IMG/VR virus record: IMGVR_UViG_3300009702_000089
Coordinates: 1-23,281 of that record
Source: a virus
Direction: 5' to 3' (one strand)
Length of the DNA: 23,281 bases
Shown in pieces: positions 7,156 to 15,001 of the stretch. The notes beneath the pieces were generated by a model. That model was not told the origin of the DNA, did not search any database, and worked only from the letters and a program-made list of their open reading frames with translations. Within the stretch, counting starts at the first letter, position 1. Each line of letters begins with the position of its first letter. The translations under genes were made by a program, and so were the position numbers.

Positions 7156-8147
7156 CAGGCGGCGGCCTTGTTGGCCAGGTACAAGTGGCGCCAGTTGATG
7201 CAGGCGGCGCCGAAGAACGAAGTCGCAACCACGAACCACTGCTTGGCTTTCTGATCGAACGCGGTCTCGATCAGCGGGGCGCCGCTGTCGTACATCTGGA
7301 TCCCCTTGCCCCGCTGGACGAGCCACCAGGCGGATGCCGAGGCGGAGTCGTCGAGGTGAGCCCACTCGACTACGCTGAGTTCTCCATTCAGCGTGTTGAT
7401 GTCGTTGTTCGAGCCACCTGGCAGGAGCGCGCTGTTGAGCAGCGTCCGCGCGGTCCGGCCCATCGAGCCCGCCGGGACGAGCAGCGTATCTGGCCGGATC
7501 GCCACCCGCTCGCCGGTCTCGGAGACCGCGTTCGTGACGCGCATGGCGTCGAGAGCGGTGCCGAGATTGGCACTGGTGAGCGCCGAGGACACGACGTGAT
7601 TGGCGTAGGTGCCCGACGCAGCGGCAAGCGTGTGCGCCGTGTCGAATAGCGGCAGGCCGTCGAAGATGAAGCCGGCATGAGGATCCGCCTCGTTCGGGAA
7701 GCTGTTGTCGAACCGCGCCCGATCGCCGGCGGTGAGGCTGCCCTTCTGCAAGATGTCCGCGACGAAGTCCTCCTTCCACAGGGCGAACGTCTCACCCCAC
7801 CCGGCCCCGATCTGGGCCAGGAGCGAAGTGACACGACCGACCGCATTGCTGGATTCCATCATCCGGCGGGGGATGTCGATCCGACGCGAGATCTCGCGGA
7901 TCTTGAGGTAGTACGTGTACCCGGACTTGATGTCCGTCGCGGGACTCTCCTCGCCGTCGTGGACCTCGATCGGCCGCTGGACGTTTGTGATCACCGAGCC
8001 CTTGACGCCGTAGGGATCACCGAACTTGCTGACCGCCGCGACGGGGAAGAGCTGCTCCCGCACGTTGGGCTGGCGCTCGTAGGTATCGAACATGAGCGGA
8101 TAGACGGTGCGGTCGACCAGCTCGGGGACGTTGGAGATATCGGCCAT
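7155..8147 (-). CDS. Major capsid protein, Mu gpT-like HK97-fold
   Basis: This 330-residue protein resembles the Mu-like major head subunit gpT group of HK97-fold capsid proteins. Recognisable parts are an N-terminal arm with VYPLMFDTYERQPNVREQLF, the motif YTYYLKIREISRRIDIPRRM, the segment FDGLPLFDTAHTL (about 164-176), and AIRPDTLLVPAGSMGRTART (about 217-236). Then LLPGGSNNDINTLNG leads into a terminal beta strand with WWLVQRGKGIQMYD. It would assemble the icosahedral shell. It lies downstream of scaffold-like and decoration-like genes, as expected. No separate protease is visible in the window, so prohead processing could be absent, or depend on a gene elsewhere or on the scaffold. Confidence 0.85.
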   Translation of the reverse strand: MADISNVPELVDRTVYPLMFDTYERQPNVREQLFPVAAVSKFGDPYGVKGSVITNVQRPIEVHDGEESPATDIKSGYTYYLKIREISRRIDIPRRMMESSNAVGRVTSLLAQIGAGWGETFALWKEDFVADILQKGSLTAGDRARFDNSFPNEADPHAGFIFDGLPLFDTAHTLAAASGTYANHVVSSALTSANLGTALDAMRVTNAVSETGERVAIRPDTLLVPAGSMGRTARTLLNSALLPGGSNNDINTLNGELSVVEWAHLDDSASASAWWLVQRGKGIQMYDSGAPLIETAFDQKAKQWFVVATSFFGAACINWRHLYLANKAAA

Positions 8148-8159
8148 GGTGAACTCCGA

Positions 8160-8579
8160 TCAGGTCGCGTTGGCGCGGATGTTGAGCTGGACAAAAACCG
8201 TGTTCGCGTCGGTGTCGACGCCGACACAGTAGAGCGTGTCGTCGAGACTCGAGGCGATGTTGACGGACTCGGCCCCACCCACGTCCCAAAGATGACCGAC
8301 GAGCGCCTCGGTGACGGTGCCGGCATCGGGGGCGTACTCGTAGACGCTCTGGTCGGACACGTCGACCAGGATGCTTGCGTCGCCATCGGCCGAAGGCGAT
8401 GAGACGGCCTCCATCGCGACGCCGATCACGGTCCCCGCGGCGGCGGCGGCCTGCTGGTAGTAACCGGCCGTGCCCTCGGTGATGAGGTCACCGACCGCGA
8501 TGTCGGAGGTCGAAGAATCGACCGGCAGCCGCCGCGGGACGCGCGGCCCATGGCGGTATCCATAGGGAGGGGAACTCAT
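8160..8579 (-). CDS. Capsid decoration (head stabilisation) protein, probable
   Basis: A 139-residue, acidic, beta-rich protein lies immediately upstream of the capsid gene with only 12 bp between them. It starts MSSPPYGYRHGPRVPRRLPV, followed by a repeated beta pattern (IAVGDLITEGTAGYYQQAAA, GTVIGVAMEAVSSPSADGDA, ILVDVSDQSVYEY). The form 'GDLI.........A.....GVA.......G....V......' is what I associate with DUF2190-like capsid cement proteins, which bind the outside of mature heads. The ATG at 8579 follows a GAGG element about 8 bp upstream. The fold assignment is tentative; the position is strong supporting evidence. Confidence 0.58.
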   Translation of the reverse strand: MSSPPYGYRHGPRVPRRLPVDSSTSDIAVGDLITEGTAGYYQQAAAAAGTVIGVAMEAVSSPSADGDASILVDVSDQSVYEYAPDAGTVTEALVGHLWDVGGAESVNIASSLDDTLYCVGVDTDANTVFVQLNIRANAT

Positions 8580-8617
8580 GAGATCATCCTCGGGGTGAGG
8601 CCCCGGGATCCCCGAGG

Positions 8618-9220
8618 CTAGGTCTTGGCTTCACGCCGCTTCTTCGCGGCAGCAGTGCTCCAGACGTGCTCGAACCACCACTTCGGGTCTCGGCGATTAT
8701 CGGCGGCCTGCTGCTTGCAGGCATCCGGGATCTGCGCACTCCCGCCTCCGCTGCCCAGCGTACCGGCGGGACGATGCTCGTCCGCCGTGACGATCGCTTC
8801 GATCCGTTCGATCTGGAGCGACCGGTCGTCCTCGTCGAGACCCTCGGGCACCAGGCTCCGGTAGGCTTCGGGGAGCGCCTCGATCCGGGCGGCGTTGCGC
8901 GCGGCCAGTGCCTCGACTCGAGTTGCCTCGCGCATCTCGTAGGCCGCGATCTGTTCCTTGGCCGCCGCGAGCTCCGGCTTGAGGGCTTCGTACAGCTCCT
9001 TGTGTTTGCCCGCCTCTTCAGCGGCCGCTCGCTCGCGGGCAACCTGCGCCTCCTTCATTTTCTCGAGTTCGGCCGCCAGCTCTTGGCGCGCGGTGCGTTC
9101 GGCCTGGAGCGCGCTGATCGGGACCAGCTTCTTGGCCTCGGCGGTCTCCTGCTCCTTCGCTTCGGTCTCGCCCTCGGTCTCGGTCTCGGTCTCGGACGTA
9201 GCCGTCTGGTCAGCGGGCAT
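8618..9220 (-). CDS. Capsid scaffolding-like protein
   Basis: The ATG at 9220 with an AGGAGGCGGGG site directly upstream gives 200 residues; the open frame continues to 9373 but lacks a good start there. The N-terminus is an acidic repeat of Thr-Glu (ATSETETETEGETEAKEQET), then residues about 30-100 form a charged Ala/Glu/Lys/Arg coiled coil (ERTARQELAAELEKMKEAQV, then ARERAAAEEAGKHKELYEAL). The C-terminus has a positively charged end (PKWWFEHVWSTAAAKKRREA). An acidic coiled coil with a basic C-terminal helix, placed one gene from the capsid gene, is the classical scaffold layout. No protease motif is visible. Confidence 0.72.
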   Translation of the reverse strand: MPADQTATSETETETEGETEAKEQETAEAKKLVPISALQAERTARQELAAELEKMKEAQVARERAAAEEAGKHKELYEALKPELAAAKEQIAAYEMREATRVEALAARNAARIEALPEAYRSLVPEGLDEDDRSLQIERIEAIVTADEHRPAGTLGSGGGSAQIPDACKQQAADNRRDPKWWFEHVWSTAAAKKRREAKT

Positions 9221-9440
9221 CCCCGCCTCCTGCACTCGTGGTGGATCCATCCGTCTGTAAGTCGTCAGGGGACACTCGGCGTCCTCGCACATCGCCCGGG
9301 ATGTCGTCGCGGCGGCCGACGGGTGGAAGGACGGCCTCTCGGCTGTCCATGGCTGTCCTACCGCGTCACACATCGCCGCGTCAAGACATTATGTCACTGA
9401 CGCCGTCCGCCTGTGACAGGATGGCGGCAGCGGAGGTACC
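9221..9440. promoter_or_regulatory. Divergent intergenic region between scaffold and portal
   Basis: These 220 bp lie between two divergent virion genes and should carry promoters both ways. Leftward, TTGACG (complement of 9379-9384) and TAGGAC (complement of 9355-9360), separated by 18 bp, form a reasonable sigma70-like match giving a leader of about 130 nt to the scaffold gene. A short inverted repeat GACATTATGTC lies at 9385-9395, just upstream of that -35. Rightward, the portal has a GGAGG site 4 bp before its ATG, but I see no clear promoter. No extra gene is supported here. Confidence 0.4.
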
Positions 9441-10973
9441 ATGTCTGTACTGTCCTGGGCGCAGGGTCTACGCAGCTTCGGTGGGCGGTCGTCGCGCACC
9501 CACGACGCCGAGGCGCAGGTCCAATCGTCCATGCCGACCACGGAAGACGAGTGGGCGTCGTACTACACGCGCCGCGAGATGGCCTACCTCGGGGAGCCCT
9601 ACAGCCTGGGCGAGATCGTCGACCAGCGTCTGTTCCGGGCGCTGGATCCCAGCGGCAACATCATCAGCGAGACGCGCCGACTGACGCGCGACGTGCAGCA
9701 TGTCGTCGACATGGACACCGCTGGGATCTGCGGCACGTCGTGGACACTCCAGCCAAGCATCGAAAGCGCCACGGCCATGCGGTTCGCGGAAGCGGCGGCC
9801 AGGCTGTGGAAGCGGAGCCAGGTAGCAGAGCGTCGGGAGGCGTGGGTTCGGTGGGGCGCGTCGATGGGCGACTTCTCGCTCGAGGCGGTGCGCACCTCGA
9901 GCAGCAAGCCATACCGGCCGGTCCTCGTCGCCTACGATCCCCGCTGGATCAAAGCGTTGGACTACGATCGGGACACGGGGCTGCGGCTGGTGCGCGCGGT
10001 CATCTCCGCGCCGTACTTCGACGCGGCCCAGATCTCTGCTCACGGCGAAGTGCAGAATGACGACGGGGCGGCGCATACCTACACCCGAGTCCTGACCCCT
10101 GATCGCGTGGATGTCTACGTGGACGGCAAGCTGGACGAGGCAGCGAGCGGCGAGCACGGGCTCGGCGTCGTGCCACTCGCACAGCTGCAAATGACGCCGT
10201 ACACCGATCCGAGTCACGGCCTCTGGGCGGCGCAGGGACTCGACGCGCCGCTGTCGATGGTCGACAGCCTGCTGACGCAGATCTCCGCGATCGGAAATCG
10301 TCACGCCAACCCGCTCCTCGCGATCTTCGGGAGCCAGATCGAAAGCGGCGGCGGCGCTCTGTTCGCGCTCGGTCGGATCCTGAACGGCGTCGCATCCGAT
10401 GGCCGGGTCGAGTACGTCGAGGCGGCGATGCAGGGCGTGACCACACTGCTCGAGGCGGCCAAGTATGCTCGCGAGCAGGCCCGGCAAACGCTGCCGGAGT
10501 TTCTGTTCTCGGACAGCTCGGCGGCGGCCTCTGGATCATCGCTCAATTTCCGCGCGCAGCAGTACGTGACGAAGATCGAGTCCGTGCGGGGTCGGTGGTT
10601 CGCGACGCTGGCACGGGTGAGCGGCTACGCGTTGGCGCTCGAGGACGGACGAGCGTGGGATCCCGAAGCACCCGGAGTAGTGGTCAGTGCTCCACCGGTG
10701 CTGCCGATCAACGCGGCCGCCGAGATCCAGTCGCTCGTCGACGCGCGCCAGCTCGGCGGGCTGAAGGCCGTCGACATCGTGCAGCACCTCCAGCGGATCG
10801 GGATCGTCCCAGCGGATGCGGATCCGACCACCTACGAGGCCGAGGTCGCCGCCGAGCTCGACCAGTCCCGCCAGGCCGACGCCGCTGCACTGGCGACTGC
10901 CACCGGACTGCCTACGCCACCGGTCCAGGCACTCGGTCCGCCAGTGGTATCACCGGCACCGAAGGGTCAGTAG
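9441..10973 (+). CDS. Portal protein
   Basis: This 510-residue protein (ATG 9441 behind GGAGG) is a phage portal of the SPP1 gp6 / Mu gp29-like type, the dodecameric ring through which DNA enters the head. Supporting features are an N-terminal region with SLGEIVDQRLFRALDPSGNI, a central segment FSLEAVRTSSSKPYRPVLVAYDPRWI, and the aromatic/polar crown-like part about 385-445 with FRAQQYVTKIESVRGRWFAT. The ending INAAAEIQSLVDARQLGGLK resembles the C-termini of many portals. It is the only virion gene on the plus strand in this window, convergent with terL (7-bp overlap) and divergent from the scaffold. In related phages the portal lies on the same strand as terL. Confidence 0.85.
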   Translation: MSVLSWAQGLRSFGGRSSRTHDAEAQVQSSMPTTEDEWASYYTRREMAYLGEPYSLGEIVDQRLFRALDPSGNIISETRRLTRDVQHVVDMDTAGICGTSWTLQPSIESATAMRFAEAAARLWKRSQVAERREAWVRWGASMGDFSLEAVRTSSSKPYRPVLVAYDPRWIKALDYDRDTGLRLVRAVISAPYFDAAQISAHGEVQNDDGAAHTYTRVLTPDRVDVYVDGKLDEAASGEHGLGVVPLAQLQMTPYTDPSHGLWAAQGLDAPLSMVDSLLTQISAIGNRHANPLLAIFGSQIESGGGALFALGRILNGVASDGRVEYVEAAMQGVTTLLEAAKYAREQARQTLPEFLFSDSSAAASGSSLNFRAQQYVTKIESVRGRWFATLARVSGYALALEDGRAWDPEAPGVVVSAPPVLPINAAAEIQSLVDARQLGGLKAVDIVQHLQRIGIVPADADPTTYEAEVAAELDQSRQADAAALATATGLPTPPVQALGPPVVSPAPKGQ

Positions 10974-12346
10974 CCATGCAGCCCCGGAGGGCCGGCGCTG
11001 AACCGCAGCGAGGGGAGCGGCCTGGCGCCGAGGTAGATCGACCGGCTCGGGCGAGTTGGCTGGGTGAGCGCCTCGAGCAACACGTAGCGTAGGCCGTCGA
11101 TCGGATCTTTCTCCGGGTCCCGCGGACCCGCCGCCTGGTAGTGCCACAGGGCGCGGATCAAGCGCTTGCAGCGGGCGTGCACTCGAAGCTCGCGCCGCTC
11201 GAGCGCGATGTTGATGCATCGCTCGCCGAAGGCGACGCTCCCCTTGGCCTTGGCTGGGACGGTGACCATCACCTGCGGCACCCCGAAGCAGCGTCCGAGT
11301 ACCGGACCGAGCTGCTGGTTGACGCTCTCACCCACGCTGCCCTTGCCCGCGGAATTGGCATCTCCGCGCCACAGCTTGATCCGCGCGAAGGGAACCGACC
11401 GACGCTCGAGCATCGCAGCGACGCTCACCCCGTCGGCCTCTGGATCGGTGGCGGTCGGATTGACGTACTCGTCGATCACCGTCACGGTCTGGTCGTCCCA
11501 CACGATCAGAGCCGCGTACTCCCGCCCGGCATTCTCCCCGTGATCCATCCCGATCCCGGCCCACAGGTAGTCCGTCGGATCGTCGTGCACGATGCAGTCG
11601 GCGTGCATCGCGGTGAAGCGTCGATCTCGGGCGGGCCCCTCCCACTCGCCCCGTACTCGCTGCGGACGCTCGATCGGATCGTACTTGGCGACCATGGCCC
11701 GGATCTCCGCCTCACTTCGCCACGGGCACTCGGTGACGGACAGCTCGGGCACGTACTGATGCCAGTCCTCCTCGGGGGGCTCGCCGGTGGCTGGATCTCC
11801 CTCGACACGCGCCCGGACCCAGGCCGGATCTCGCCCGATCGGCGTCAGGGTCTGCCAGATCGGACCGTGGACCCCACGGACGAAGGCGTAGTAGTTGGCG
11901 GGCCGGGCGACCTCGTCAACCCAGGCCGCACCAGCGGTGAATCCCTCGAGTCCTTGGACCGGCCCACCACCCGAGCGGAACAGCCAGCGGACACCGTTTT
12001 TGTACCTGATTCCACGACGGCCGTGCAGGTAGAATCCACGGCCATCCACGTAGATCGTGGCCGGGTCTATCTCGGGCCAGGTGATCACCTCCGCGACCTT
12101 GACGGAGAGTTCCGGATAGTGATTTTCGAGATCGGCGACCAGCACACCGAACACCGACCCGGGATGCATCAGGCTCCACGCGTCCGCTCGCTTGGCGCCG
12201 GCGAGCGTCTTGCCTACCTGGTTCGGCGCCCTCAGCAGGTCGCGGTAATGTCGCGAGGCGATGAAGCGCGAGATCGTCGGCCCGGGCGAGTAGAACGCGC
12301 CGGGGTACGCGTCGGCCACCGCCACACCCGCCGCGGCCGACTCCAC
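10967..12346 (-). CDS. terL: Terminase large subunit (ATPase and nuclease)
   Basis: The GTG at 12346, 6 bp behind AAGGAGG that overlaps the terS end, gives 459 residues. The N-terminal ATPase has a Walker A-type motif RAPNQVGKT (39-47) and a Walker B-like GAAWVDE (139-145). The C-terminal nuclease shows AGIGMDHGE with Asp about 268 as the first metal ligand, a second acidic cluster VIDEY near 290-294, WRGDANS further on, and DPIDGLRY near the end. It cuts and pumps DNA into the head through the portal. The frame continues 28 codons upstream of the GTG, overlapping terS, but lacks a better start. It is convergent with the portal by 7 bp. Confidence 0.88.
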   Translation of the reverse strand: MESAAAGVAVADAYPGAFYSPGPTISRFIASRHYRDLLRAPNQVGKTLAGAKRADAWSLMHPGSVFGVLVADLENHYPELSVKVAEVITWPEIDPATIYVDGRGFYLHGRRGIRYKNGVRWLFRSGGGPVQGLEGFTAGAAWVDEVARPANYYAFVRGVHGPIWQTLTPIGRDPAWVRARVEGDPATGEPPEEDWHQYVPELSVTECPWRSEAEIRAMVAKYDPIERPQRVRGEWEGPARDRRFTAMHADCIVHDDPTDYLWAGIGMDHGENAGREYAALIVWDDQTVTVIDEYVNPTATDPEADGVSVAAMLERRSVPFARIKLWRGDANSAGKGSVGESVNQQLGPVLGRCFGVPQVMVTVPAKAKGSVAFGERCINIALERRELRVHARCKRLIRALWHYQAAGPRDPEKDPIDGLRYVLLEALTQPTRPSRSIYLGARPLPSLRFSAGPPGLHGY

Positions 12347-12347
12347 G

Positions 12348-12800
12348 TCAGTCCTCCTTGCGCCCGGCGGCCTCGGCCAGGAGATGGGCGACTCGGTGTG
12401 GAGCACGCTCGCACCACATCTGCAAAACATCCTCGGGCGTCAGGCGGCTCGGATCCGCCTCGCGGCTCTCCTCGCCCCAGTCTGGTCGCTCTGTCCGCCC
12501 ACGCGTGTAACCCCTCGATCGCTCGAGGCGAAACATCGCCGCCTTGATGTCACCGTCGGCGGCCGCCTTCTCGAGCGTGAGTAGATCTCGGACGGCCTGG
12601 TTCGCCTCGGCCTCCCGCAACCGCACAATGAAGCCCGCGTACTCCGGATCCCCATTTCGGTCACGGGCGATCCAGTCGTAGAAGGTCTGCCTTCCGATCC
12701 CGGCCGCACCGCACGCATGCTCCCGCGTCGCTCCGAGTCGGAGCGCCCTGAACAGCCGATCGAGCACCTCCGGCTTGTACTTGTACGGACCCTTCGGCAT
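12348..12800 (-). CDS. terS: Terminase small subunit
   Basis: This 150-residue protein starts MPKGPYKYKPEVLDRLFRAL, followed by a helix-turn-helix (LGATREHACGAAGIGRQTFYDW, about residues 22-43) and a helical part (EYAGFIVRLREAEANQAVRD, LLTLEKAAADGDIKAAMFRL). This architecture, with the motif 'GxxxEHACxxAGIxRxTFYxW', is typical of phage terminase small subunits that recognise packaging sites. The ATG at 12800 follows GGAGGTGGCGTG; an adjacent in-frame GTG at 12803 is an alternative. Its stop lies between the Shine-Dalgarno and start codon of terL, so the two are likely coupled. Confidence 0.85.
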   Translation of the reverse strand: MPKGPYKYKPEVLDRLFRALRLGATREHACGAAGIGRQTFYDWIARDRNGDPEYAGFIVRLREAEANQAVRDLLTLEKAAADGDIKAAMFRLERSRGYTRGRTERPDWGEESREADPSRLTPEDVLQMWCERAPHRVAHLLAEAAGRKED

Positions 12801-12803
12801 CAC

Positions 12804-12871
12804 GCCACCTCCACGAGAACCCAGTTGCTACGCTGACTATTCCGTGATACGCTCCGGGCAGGAGGGTCAGC
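12804..12871. promoter_or_regulatory. Divergent promoter region between terS and DUF5131 gene
   Basis: The 68-72 bp between divergent starts should drive terS leftward and the plus-strand gene rightward. Rightward, TTGCTA (12825-12830) with a 17-bp spacer to TACGCT (12848-12853), preceded by TG at 12845-12846 (extended -10), is a modest promoter match. An AGGAGGG ribosome site follows before the ATG at 12872. No clear leftward promoter is visible. Confidence 0.35.
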
Positions 12872-13714
12872 ATGACGAAGTACAACAAGCCGCTCGGCGA
12901 GAGCGGGATCGAGTGGACGAACAGGACATGGAACCCCGTCACCGGATGCAACAAGGTGAGCGCTGGATGCACACACTGCTACGCGGAGACGCTCGCGAAG
13001 CGCCTCCAGGCGATGGGGAACCCCCGGTATACCTACGGCTTCGAGCCGACGCTGCACTGGGACAAAATTGACGAACCTCGCGGGTGGCGGAAGCCCGAGT
13101 GGGTGTTCGTCAACTCGATGTCGGACCTGCTGCACTCGCGAGTGCCGGACAGGTTTATCACTTCGGTGTTCCGCACGATGGCGGAAACGCCGCAGCATCG
13201 CTACCAGGTGCTGACCAAGCGGCCCGAGCGGTGGCGGTCGATCACCGAGCTCGTCGTACGCGAGCTGGGCGCGTGGCCACACAATGTTCTGCCTGGCACG
13301 TCGGTCGAGAACCGGCAGGTGGTCGAAGGCACGCGCAAGATCGCGCCGCGTCTGACGGCGCTGTCGGCCGCGGGTGACGCTCGGACCGTGCGCATGATCT
13401 CGGCAGAGCCTCTGCTCGGGAGCCTGGTCCCCAAGGGCGGCACCGTCGACGACCTCGGACTCGAGTTGCTCGAGGCCGGTATCGGCTGGGTCATCGCCGG
13501 CGGCGAGGCCGGCTTCCTCGCCAGGCCTGCACGGATCGACTGGTTCCGAGAGCTGCGAGACGCCTGCGAAGCTGCCGGCATCCCGTATTTCTTCAAGCAG
13601 TTCGGCGGGCGCGGAACGACGAAGGCGGCCAAGCGTGGCGGGAAGCTCGCGGTGCTGGACGGGCGCCTGCATCACGCGATGCCGACACTCGAGGAGCAGC
13701 CCCGGCTGCTGTGA
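12872..13714 (+). CDS. DUF5131 (phage Gp37/Gp68) three-cysteine protein
   Basis: This 280-residue protein matches the phage Gp37/Gp68 family (DUF5131, PF07505) in order and motif: IEWTNRTWNPVTGCNKVSAG at residues 13-32, with Cys26, Cys33 and Cys36 in CX6CX2C followed by YAE, then WVFVNSMSDLLH (about 77-88), VLTKRPERW, PGTSVENR, MISAEPLLG, WVIAGGE and the end PYFFKQFGG. The three-Cys pattern resembles iron-sulfur sites of radical SAM enzymes, but its reaction is not established to my knowledge. It is one of two plus-strand genes in a minus-strand block, with an AGGAGGG site before its ATG. The downstream convergent gene may be its partner (see finding). Confidence 0.9.
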   Translation: MTKYNKPLGESGIEWTNRTWNPVTGCNKVSAGCTHCYAETLAKRLQAMGNPRYTYGFEPTLHWDKIDEPRGWRKPEWVFVNSMSDLLHSRVPDRFITSVFRTMAETPQHRYQVLTKRPERWRSITELVVRELGAWPHNVLPGTSVENRQVVEGTRKIAPRLTALSAAGDARTVRMISAEPLLGSLVPKGGTVDDLGLELLEAGIGWVIAGGEAGFLARPARIDWFRELRDACEAAGIPYFFKQFGGRGTTKAAKRGGKLAVLDGRLHHAMPTLEEQPRLL

Positions 13715-14334
13715 ACCTCGATCTGGTACAGGCGCATCATGTGGTCGGGAATGGAGTCCAGCCTCCCGATCGTGCATCCCGCGTCACGCGCCCACTGCCC
13801 GAGGCGCTCTCTGACCGTGTCTTCGTACATGCGGGTCGAGATCGTCATCCGTTCTCGACGAGCGGTCGGCCACAACGCTCGGCACGGGAAAGCCAGCCCT
13901 CGCCGCGTGAAAAAGCCATCGGTCACCATGACGTGAGTCGTGCTGGCGCGGACGCGGCTCGAGACGAACCACGCTTGGAGGAAATGCCACGGCGACCCGT
14001 AGGGGTCCAGGTCCAGAACGTCCCACGGCACGTGGGCCATCCACCCAGCGAGCAACGCTTGCTCCGTGTCACCACAGTACACCGCCCAGGTGGGACGCTC
14101 CGCGGCGGCGGCGGCCACCTTGTCGCCGTCCAGATCGATCGTGGCTCCTCGGAGCCCGGCCCAGCACCCTCGGTACAGTCGCCCCTCGCCGGTGAACCCC
14201 TCGAGCACGCAGGCATCATCGCCCAACTTCTCGCGCAGTCGGCGCCTGAGCTGCTGCTTGCGGATATAGCTGCCGTTGTCATTTCGGGCCAGAACGCGCC
14301 TCCAACCATTCGGAGCAAATCGTGAGCAGTGCAT
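13672..14334 (-). CDS. SAM methyltransferase-like protein, TcmP-like partner of DUF5131
   Basis: The frame from ATG 14334 gives 220 residues; TTG 14352 and two GTGs just before are alternative starts, and none has a strong Shine-Dalgarno site. The protein shows a K/R-rich helix (IRKQQLRRRLREKLG), then VLEGFTGEGRLYRG (43-56), TIDLDGDKV (65-73), CGDTE (87-91) and WDVLDLDPYGSPW (104-116). The 'EGFTGEGRLY' and 'DLDPYGSP' motifs suggest a Rossmann methyltransferase and recall three-Cys-motif partner proteins (TcmP) and Trm1-type enzymes (D-DPFGSP). It overlaps the end of the DUF5131 gene by 43 bp on the opposite strand, and its 5' end overlaps the ParB-like gene by 56 bp. Substrate unknown. Confidence 0.65.
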   Translation of the reverse strand: MHCSRFAPNGWRRVLARNDNGSYIRKQQLRRRLREKLGDDACVLEGFTGEGRLYRGCWAGLRGATIDLDGDKVAAAAAERPTWAVYCGDTEQALLAGWMAHVPWDVLDLDPYGSPWHFLQAWFVSSRVRASTTHVMVTDGFFTRRGLAFPCRALWPTARRERMTISTRMYEDTVRERLGQWARDAGCTIGRLDSIPDHMMRLYQIEVHSSRGCSSSVGIA

Positions 14335-14899
14335 CACCACGAGTGCCGCCAACCTCGACCAGCGCGCGCTCGATCGTCTCGGTGTCGCGCACGTCGATGT
14401 AGATCTGGACGGTGATGAGCCGCGGTGACGGAGGAACGGTCATCGGCCCCATATATCCACGCCTTTTCTCCTCGACCGGGGACAGGATCTCGTCGATCTC
14501 AGCTGTGCTGAAGCCCGCCTCGGTCAGGTCCAGATCGGACGTCAGCCGCTCGAGCTCCAGATAATCCCACTCGGCATCCTCGCCGAGCCGATTGTCGGCG
14601 AGCGCTAGCAGGTGCGCCTCGTGCTCGGGCAGGTCGAGGTATCGCACCGGGACACGATCGAGCTCCAACCGGAGCGCCGCCTTGAGTCGCGTGTGCCCCG
14701 CGATCACCTGGCCGTTGGTACGGGCGACGATCGGCGCGCTAAACCCGAAGCGCTGGATCGACTCCGCCACGGCCTGGACCGCATGATCGTTGACTCGAGG
14801 ATTCCGCTCCCACGGCGTCAGCTCGGTCGGATCAACCCATCGCAGCGCATCCGCGTCAACAGCCCTCGCCCGCGTCGAGCCAACCGATTTGTCGGCCAT
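14279..14899 (-). CDS. ParB-like nuclease domain protein
   Basis: The ATG at 14899 with GGAGG about 4 bp upstream gives 206 residues; the frame continues upstream to 14971 without a supported start. Residues about 20-110 form a ParB/Sulfiredoxin-type domain: LTPWERNPRVNDHAVQAVAE, FGFSAPIVA, and the signature VIAGHTRLKAA with GHTR at 68-71, then VPVRYLDLPEHEAHLLALAD (about 82-101). Phages often carry such proteins beside DNA methyltransferases, as here; the domain commonly acts in nucleotide binding or in nuclease or methylation systems. The C-terminal half (about 150-206) may interact with the downstream methyltransferase. A 102-bp gap separates it from rusA. Confidence 0.82.
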   Translation of the reverse strand: MADKSVGSTRARAVDADALRWVDPTELTPWERNPRVNDHAVQAVAESIQRFGFSAPIVARTNGQVIAGHTRLKAALRLELDRVPVRYLDLPEHEAHLLALADNRLGEDAEWDYLELERLTSDLDLTEAGFSTAEIDEILSPVEEKRRGYMGPMTVPPSPRLITVQIYIDVRDTETIERALVEVGGTRGDALLTICSEWLEARSGPK

Positions 14900-15001
14900 G
14901 AGTCCTCCAGGAGCCATCCTAGCACGCCCCGCCGGTGGTCCACACCGCGTACGGGTAGCCGCACATCCCACCGACCGGGCGCGGCCCGTCCTGCGAGAGG
15001 G
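14900..15001. other. Short gap between ParB-like gene and rusA
   Basis: This 102-bp interval separates the ParB-like gene from the end of rusA, both leftward. It holds the GGAGG site of the ParB-like gene. I see no gene, strong terminator or convincing promoter in it. Confidence 0.5.

Noticed and set aside
9468-10487. 339-codon minus-strand frame opposite the portal
   Set aside because: The plus-strand portal is recognisable and has a good ribosome site; this frame has neither. I considered it because the portal orientation is unusual.
11141-12547. 468-codon plus-strand open frame opposite terL/terS
   Set aside because: It lies antisense to two clear terminase genes. Its composition and lack of a ribosome site or family motif are typical of an antisense shadow in GC-rich DNA.
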